DNA of 64,000 bases from Orychophragmus violaceus (lineage: Eukaryota > Streptophyta > Magnoliopsida > Brassicales > Brassicaceae): NCBI GenBank assembly GCA_030180135.1, contig CM058240.1, positions 67,575,581 to 67,639,580 on the forward strand, given 5' to 3'. The notes below the pieces were generated by a model that saw nothing but the letters and a program-made list of their open reading frames with translations, was not told the DNA's origin and did not search any database. Both the position numbers and the translations under genes were made by a program. Shown piece by piece: positions 57,957 to 64,000 of the stretch. Position 1 is the stretch's first letter; the number at the start of each line of letters is the position of its first letter.

Positions 57957-58598
57957 TGTTGGGATAGTGTCCTGAAATCACGCTTGTACTTACTCCTGAT
58001 GATAGTTGTGTGTCGAGATCAGACATTCGTATAATACTGGGCGGTTGCAATATTTTGCTAGAAGCCTCTTGCAATCTGTAAGTAGTAGACTTACTGCCAG
58101 TATTATATGATCCTATAGGGTCACACACCTAAGCAAACTGGAAGCTACGACATGGGAATGATTATTATGGTAATGATCATATTAGTGTGTATTGGATACA
58201 CATTGTTATTGACAAAATGGTGTTGTGTCGATCGACACAGCTTGTGTGTCGGTCGACACAGTTCGGGTTTTCGGAAAGGCTTTTTGAATTAAGACTTAAA
58301 TAAGTCTGGCCCGTTAAGTGTGTTTTAGGTCGAATAAAACTCGTGAGTTTCGACCTAAACAGGGAGCGGTCGAGTTTTTCTTGGTAAGAAAAACAGAAAC
58401 ACCAGAAACAGTTGATTCCCGTTGATCCGGCACTAGCATCCCAGTTCCAGCTTGTGTGCGTGTGTATCTGGTAGAGGCAAGGCATCTGCGTTGCTCCACT
58501 GATCTCGTTCACCATTCTCATTCCGCTGCCAGTTGAAAGGTAAGAACGAGGTTGGTTTTATTCAATATATCAAACCCTAGATCCTAGGAGATCCAACA
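57957..58598 (+). repeat. 3' LTR of F
   Basis: Preceded by AAGTGGGAGAT. It has two dyads (58224-58260), which accounts for the extra 21 bp. Confidence 0.95.
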
Positions 58599-58993
58599 CG
58601 GAAAAGTCACTAACGAGACCATGTTCTCACTCGCATCCGATATGGAAGCAGTAGTTCCCGCTGAGCTACACGTTCAAAGCCTCCAAAGGATGCATTATGC
58701 TCAAACCTCGATCGCTTGGAGATGATTTCCGAAAAACGCGATTAAGCTACGCATCTCACTACTACAACTCCAAAGTCAGACCATGGATATTCAAAGTAGG
58801 ATACTTCGTCTTGCGCAAAGTCTATCAACACACTAAAGAGCCAGGTGTTGGGAAACTAGGAACCAATTGGGAAGGCCCCTACCTAGTCACCGAAGTAGTC
58901 CGCAACGGAGTGTACAAGCTCAAGAACGTCCAAAGTTACAAACCTGAGATACGACCATGGAATACCATGAATCTCAAGAGGTGCTACCACTAA
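58599..58993 (+). pseudogene. G pol block 3: integrase C-terminus
   Basis: An open frame from 58697 ends at 58993. It contains the integrase tail KLGTNWEGPYLVTEVVRNGVYKL (GPY-type motif) and ends PWNTMNLKRCYH. It rejoins block 2 when F and one CGGAA are removed. The segment before 58697 has frame changes (MEAVVPAEL-like text). Confidence 0.85.
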
Positions 58994-59855
58994 GGCTTGA
59001 TCCCTTGACATGGTACGTAGGCAACTCGCCTCTCGAGTGCAGCCTCCACCTCCAACTCGCCCCTCTTTGTAAAAAATCTAATCGAATAAAATAACTCTTT
59101 TTGCAAAAACTTACCCTATTTTCACTTTTTTATCTAAACATCCAACCTCGGTCTCAGAACGACTAAACAAACAATCTTACATAATGGAAACAATTACAAG
59201 GAACTCAGCCCGTGAGCTCTTATCAAGAGACAAACAAACGACGACAACATCTTAAAAAACACAAAACAAGCTCGGCGGGCCATCACACAAGAGATTTCTA
59301 TCGTCTCCTGCCCACATACCTCAGCTTACTCAAAGCGTTCCTTCAAGGCATTTCAGTCAAACCCAGAATGCCTCGAGACAAGATCTTGAAACATAGTAAC
59401 GATCCAACCAAAATAATGACCGATACATCTCAAACTCTCTCAAACTCATTAAACGGATCAAAAAGGGGTCTTCCTCATAGTAATTCTCCCACAACGACTC
59501 AAACGGTTCCACGTCTCGAATGCCATCTGATCGAAACCACGAGTCTATCTGACTTGAATTCACAAGCTCAAATTTCTCTTAGCTCATTGATATATGATCT
59601 AAGCCAAAAGACTTACCTAAGGCAACTCAACTCGAGACTACTTAAACAAAATGTGATAACAAAGGCGTTCATAAAAACAAGTCTTTAAGGATTAAAAACC
59701 TCTTGGCACTAAGCATTTCAAGTTTAAAAAAAATTTGGATTAAAGCCCTCCCAAACACCAAGGTTCAACTTAAAACAAAAAGGGAGAGGGAAAAATGTGC
59801 CATTCTTGCACCCTTCTCCTCTCCCAAACAACAATTTAAAAAAAAAAACGAACCT
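58994..59855 (+). other. G spacer between pol and antisense ORF
   Basis: AT-rich non-coding DNA. A 158-codon frame at 59212-59688 has a Ser/Thr/Gln-rich sequence with no recognisable domain and is probably chance. Confidence 0.5.
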
Positions 59856-59856
59856 T

Positions 59857-61892
59857 CATGGGTTGGTCATCCTCTCATCTGTTCCGCCATGGACCTGAGG
59901 GAGTCGGAGTTGGTCGACCTGGAGATCTGGGGTTCGCGATGCCGCAAGCACTTTCTTGTTGTCTTCCAGCTCAAGGAGCAGTTTTTCCATCTCACATGTT
60001 TTGAACAGATCCCAACACCACTTGGTATTGAGACTGAAGCACAAGATGTGCATCCCTCGCTTCTTCTTTTATGCCTATGTCGTGACCATCTTGCACCTCG
60101 TTCCTCTCCTTGGTAATCCCAAGGCTTTCGGCCATGAACCTATCTCGATCGGCCTTCGATGCTTTGAGCTTGTCCCCGATCTCACTCAACGATCGCTGCG
60201 CCTCCGCTAGCTCAACCCTCTCCTCAGCGAGACTTTTCTCCACCCGCAGAAATTTAGATCGGCCCTCATCTGCGATGAGAGATTCCATCTATTTGACCAC
60301 GCCTGCAGAAGGTGCCTCGCTCAGCAGAGCCTCAACCAGCGCCTTGATTTCCTGCGAGGTAAAACAGACCGCCAGCACAATAAACAACCATCAAAATATT
60401 TACGTAATAAACAAAGAAAAAGTTAAGTTACCTTTCCGTTTGCGGCCTAGGAATCTATGTAGGCCTGCCTTTTGACCATGTCCTCAATGGTCGGGAGCTC
60501 ATAACCCGCCCCTTTTACGTGCCAAAAAGGCGAGCCATCTCCTCGGAACTCTTCATTATTGGCAGATCCCCATGGTACTCAAATCGCCAATGGAGGGGGA
60601 AGCTCTCAAACGTCCCAACACCAACCATGTTGGGTTCTTCGCGGCTCGCTAATGTTGTCCTTGATCACTGAGGCAAAAAAGACCCAAGATCTTTGGGAAG
60701 GTGTGCGGAGGACGGAATCGCAACCCCATCAGCAGGAGGAGCTCGATCCTCGACCCATGTGGTAGAGAGGGCAGATGGACCCACACTGGGACCAATGGGT
60801 GGCGGAATAACAGGGTTCGACTCAGAGATGCGCAAAGCACTGGCTGGCCGAGTAGTCACGAGCACCACATCATCGGTGCAAGAACTATCGCCGGTCCTCC
60901 TCTTCTTTTGGAATGTCAGCATGATCATATTCTGGGCTAGGGAATTGGCAGAGTAACTTGAGTTTGGAAGATTCACAACACGAACTGCCAAAACTTCACA
61001 AATCCAAGTCAATTTACTAATATGACCAAAAAAACCACAAGCCAATTCTGAATCGACACAACATACCTTTGCCGTTACGAGACTGCCTTGCACGACCTGC
61101 AGCCAGGCGTCTCTATCGGGGCGGGATGGACAAGCAGGAGGGCCGAAGATCTGAACTTCTTAGATCAGAATCCAAAAATCCTGACGGACTCAAAAGAGCG
61201 TGAAGGAGTTCCAATACATCTCTCCTTCTCAGAGAGCTATCAGATGAGATAAAAGATTCTTGTACAAAGGAGGCTCTGGGATCCCAACTTCAAATCAAGA
61301 AAGGAAAAGGGTCAGAACAAGTCAGACTAACTCGACATATCGAGAACCCTACACTAATAAAAACCGTACACATGACGCCAACACGGGAATCTAATCAGCA
61401 CCGGTGGTCTATACGGTGGAAATCATCTAAAAGAAAAAATCCCCAACCGTGGTAGGACTTATGCGAAAGACAAAGTATCTCCTGTGCAAGTCAGAGTCTC
61501 GTGCCTGCAAATCCATTAACACCTTTCCCCCCAGTCGGGGTATATCGTAGAAATTCTCGGTGCAGCGATCAGTGCTCTTAATTAGGATCAGGTAATTGAT
61601 CTTCATGACCGTGAAGTCGCGAGCGGACTCTAAAGCCCTAATCCACGGACAATCACCTACCGCGCCAAATTCAGACACATCTCCGGCAACAAGATTCGCA
61701 GCTCGGCAATAACTTCAAAGAGAAATCTTAGGTTCGGAAAAGTGAGCCCGCAAGAGTCAAAAAGGGAAAGTACGCTCAACACTAGGCCTTATTCACAGTC
61801 CATGGTTTCTCCCAGCCATGGGGGAGATCGATCTCGGCCTCCATTCCTAATCCATTCTCAGCTCGTAACAGCTGCAGGTCATTGCTCGTCAT
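59857..61892 (-). pseudogene. G antisense ORF, coiled-coil type (degenerate)
   Basis: Minus-strand coding traces start at an ATG near 61892 (MTSNDLQLLRAENG). They continue in shifted frames through a SLFDSCGLTFPNLRFLFEV-like stretch and an open block at 61678-61427. A block at 61093-60665 includes KKRRTGDSS and a Pro-rich tail. A coiled-coil segment at 60288-59992 (SLAEERVELAEAQRSL) continues to about 59860. Tat-lineage elements often have an antisense ORF of the 'putative gypsy-type transposon' (PF04195) kind, with a C-terminal coiled coil. The family link is inference. Stops, or introns, separate the blocks. Confidence 0.55.
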
Positions 61893-62463
61893 GACCGAGG
61901 TCTCAAAACGGCAAAACTACGGTTCGACCTCTGGGTCGAGAGCTCCGGGATCGTTGCCATTTCTTGAGAAACACCAGAAAATATTTTGTTTTTCATTTGG
62001 AATAAAAGTGATATCGGAAAACAGAAAGCAAAGTCTCTCTTTTCTCGGATTTCTCCTACAAAACCTTAGAAGTATCCTCAAAATATCTTAAAAGATCGAC
62101 TAACAGATTAAAAGAAAGAGAGAAATAGCAATTAAGGAAAAGGGGGCGATTTACCTTAACAAGAGAGAGCATGCACTAAAGGTATTAATTGAAGCGGTTT
62201 TGATGCCACGGGGACCTCCCACTTATTCGATCTCAACCGTTAGATATAGGGACCACATTGTGATCTCTAACCTCGACAGTTTTTTATACTGCGCACACCT
62301 TACGCTCCTCAAGCTCCTGACTGTCGAATTCGATTTTTCGAAAAATGTCAAATCTAAAAGGATTCGGCCTGATGTCAGCGATTTAAAGACCCGCAGTCGT
62401 TAGGACTGTTCATTTTTCCCGCAATTAATTATTATAATAAATAATTAATGGGTTGGGGATAAT
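61893..62463 (+). other. G region upstream of antisense ORF and 3' LTR
   Basis: No gene. It ends in GGGTTGGGGATAAT, a possible polypurine tract just before the putative LTR start. Confidence 0.45.
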
Positions 62464-62957
62464 TGTTGGTACCAATATCTGCACTCGGATTTGGGCCGAA
62501 AAGTTCCAATGGCCTTATCTCTCAAACATGTAAACATTGAATACATTACTCCGGACAAAAACCGAAGCCCATCTCATCTCTATCTTATCAACTGAAAAAC
62601 AACCGTGTATTGAAGAAGGACGTGCCCGATATTTAAGTCAACCTTCGAGCTGATTTAGTCAAAGCGGTCCACTCCAAGATCAGATCACCAGTTCGGAGAT
62701 CGTTCCAACAAGAGCACTACGAGATATAAGGATGGAGAGCTCTTCAAAGATTCTTTAAAAGGAGTTCGATGGCATTAGTTCAAGGACCTTCTTTTTCATT
62801 TACTTTTTACACACAGAACAGCTCTATGAGCTCACTGTAAACACTCTCTTCCTTTGTAATGTTCTTTCATAAATACAAGATAATTACGAAATCCATTATT
62901 CGTTTTAGATAGTTCTTTGAAGCATCGTGTGATCTTTGAGGTTTTAGCCCTTCGACA
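62464..62957 (+). repeat. Probable 3' LTR of G
   Basis: Begins TGTTGGTACC after a purine-rich tract and probably ends CCCTTCGACA. It contains a TATA-like sequence and polyadenylation-type AT-rich stretches. No partner LTR is in the window, so the borders are inferred. Confidence 0.5.
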
Positions 62958-63690
62958 ATCCCCTTTCTAAATTATAAATACTAGTGTGGATTTCCGGATC
63001 CACAAAAATTATTTCCGGTGTTTAATTGGATTGAGTTATTTTTTGTTTATCGTTTCACTTAAACCATTTAATAACTCATTTGAAAAGTTTTATCAGAGAA
63101 CCCAAAATTTCGGAAAAAAACTTGGCCTAAGATTTGTGTTTTTGATTGAGAAAACCCTTCCCTACATTTTATTTGGCTTTGGGCCAATATTTTGATTTTG
63201 AAAACCCTTAATATTTGTGGGGTTTTACTAAAGGAAAAAAAATTCAATAAAAATGGTTTAGAATTTGAAACATATTTCAAAATCAATAGTTCAATAACAA
63301 TAATTGTAATAACAAGAAGATAAATACACAATACTTAAAAAAAAAAAAAACTATCTCTTTATTAAAAATTGGTTAAAAACTCTTCTTACAAAGATGTTTA
63401 ATCAGGTTTACACACAATCGATCTTGACTTTTCACTGGCCAATTCATAAGACAACCACTAGATGTGGCTCCCCCTATCAACTGGATTCTCAACCACTTTG
63501 TTTTTCACTCATATCTTTAATAATACCCTCAACTCCTGTCATATAATCTTTTCCTGTTTGAGTACACACTAAAACAAATATATACATCAAAAGGAATAAC
63601 AATTTAGGGCACGCATCATGCACAGACTCCTACACTCATATAGTCTTCCTTTTTCTTTCCTCCATAAGTTGAATATTATCCATTGATTTG
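62958..63690. other. AT-rich DNA right of G
   Basis: No supported ORF, RNA gene or LTR border. It contains an A13 run near 63338-63350. Confidence 0.5.
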
Positions 63691-63699
63691 TCAATTTCC

Positions 63700-63910
63700 G
63701 TTGTCTAAGTCTCTGTCATCTTCAGTTGTTGCATCAACTCAATTTTAATACTATCAAGAGGTTGAGAGTAAAGGTCTGACCTTGCTATCCATACGATTCG
63801 ATATTTGTTCCAAGCCCTTTTGTTCTTGTTCTTCAACTCATCACAATTTCGCTTAATATGTCCATGTCTTCCACAAAATAGCATCCTCTTGTACCTTTGA
63901 TGAGTTGGTT
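63700..63910 (-). pseudogene. Element L: copia gag fragment with zinc knuckle
   Basis: On the minus strand, a CCHC zinc knuckle (CYF, then CGRHGHIKRNC after a one-base loss) lies near 63848-63895. It is followed by DELKNKNKRAWNKYRIVWIARSDLY. Gag proteins of other copia elements have this layout. The gene is frameshifted and otherwise broken. It is unlike the other copia Gags here. Confidence 0.6.
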
Positions 63911-64000
63911 ATTAGGCATCATTATTCAATGTCTAGGACTAACTATATTTCTCATTTTAACTAGAACTTACTTCCATTCAGTTTCACTGCTCGATGTCCC

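Larger units (their letters stand above)
51272..58598 (+). mobile_element. Element F: complete Ty1/copia element, best-preserved pol
   Basis: LTRs of 621 and 642 bp with target duplication CGGAA (51267-51271 and 58599-58603). It has a primer-binding site, a dyad leader, gag, protease, integrase, RT and RNase H in the usual copia order, and a polypurine tract (57946-57956). Damage is limited to several stops, a frame change and small deletions, so it retains most of pol. It is the same family as A. The LTRs show about nine substitutions plus a 21-bp length difference. Confidence 0.96.
27783..62957 (+). mobile_element. Element G: decayed Tat/Ogre-type Ty3/gypsy element
   Basis: The plus-strand pol remnant lies in three blocks (27783-29703, 50686-51271, 58599-58993) separated by E and F. 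An antisense ORF (about 59857-61892) and a probable 3' LTR (62464-62957) follow. Tat-lineage signs are the KYPDWIANPV RT region, a second RNase H-like domain after the first, a GNGQAEA integrase stretch, and a terminal NWEGPYLV motif. The 5' LTR and gag are not in the window; D separates any upstream part. Confidence 0.8.

Noticed and set aside
59212..59688. 158-codon ORF between G pol and antisense ORF
   Set aside because: No domain and no homologous neighbour. Composition is like random AT-rich DNA.

Overview
The window is a block of nested plant LTR retrotransposons, and I recognise no intact host gene in it. Ty1/copia elements primed by initiator tRNA-Met sit beside an Athila-like Ty3/gypsy element primed by tRNA-Asp, a Tat/Ogre-type Ty3/gypsy element with an antisense ORF, and a second Ty3/gypsy-type element with a very long LTR. 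This points to heterochromatic, probably pericentromeric, DNA of a flowering plant. The family mix fits Brassicaceae, but the species is not resolved.

Layout, using labels A-L. From 1 to 27532 lies D, a minus-strand Ty3/gypsy-type element. Its 5' LTR (16238-27532) has been stretched by two insertions: K, an Athila-family solo LTR (17206-18400), and C, a copia element (19470-26908). The part of D next to that LTR is interrupted by B, a copia element (1594-15630) that itself carries copia element J (6050-13281). It is interrupted again by A, a copia element that runs off the left edge. From about 27783 to 62957 lies G, a decayed plus-strand Tat/Ogre-type element. G is split by copia E (29704-50685) and copia F (51272-58598). 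E in turn contains the Athila-like element H (35121-41826) and copia I (42729-49822). The last kilobase holds a decayed copia gag fragment, L. Eight insertions (B, J, C, E, H, I, F, K) have matching 5-bp target-site duplications that I could read, so the nesting order is firm.

Coding state. Copia families C/I and E/J keep an open or nearly open gag with a CCHC zinc knuckle, while their pol is degenerate in similar ways. H keeps a single 889-codon gag-protease ORF but has no reverse transcriptase or integrase. F has the best-preserved pol, with an uninterrupted RT/RNase H frame. Most copies therefore look non-autonomous and probably relied on enzymes supplied in trans.

The most unusual signal is a short palindromic module, TGTCGATCGACA and close variants, usually in pairs with centres about 21 bp apart. 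It occurs in the U3 promoter regions and leaders of families that are otherwise unrelated (copia A, B, C, F and Athila-like H, K). It lies at a similar distance upstream of the TATA box in each. It also appears inside an integrase region as a discrete insertion, and in frame inside the gag ORF of H. Copia families without it (E/J and I) carry different perfect or near-perfect palindromes at the same U3 position. This looks like a modular palindrome cassette system in LTR promoters and leaders. What binds it, or whether it works as RNA, cannot be told from sequence alone.
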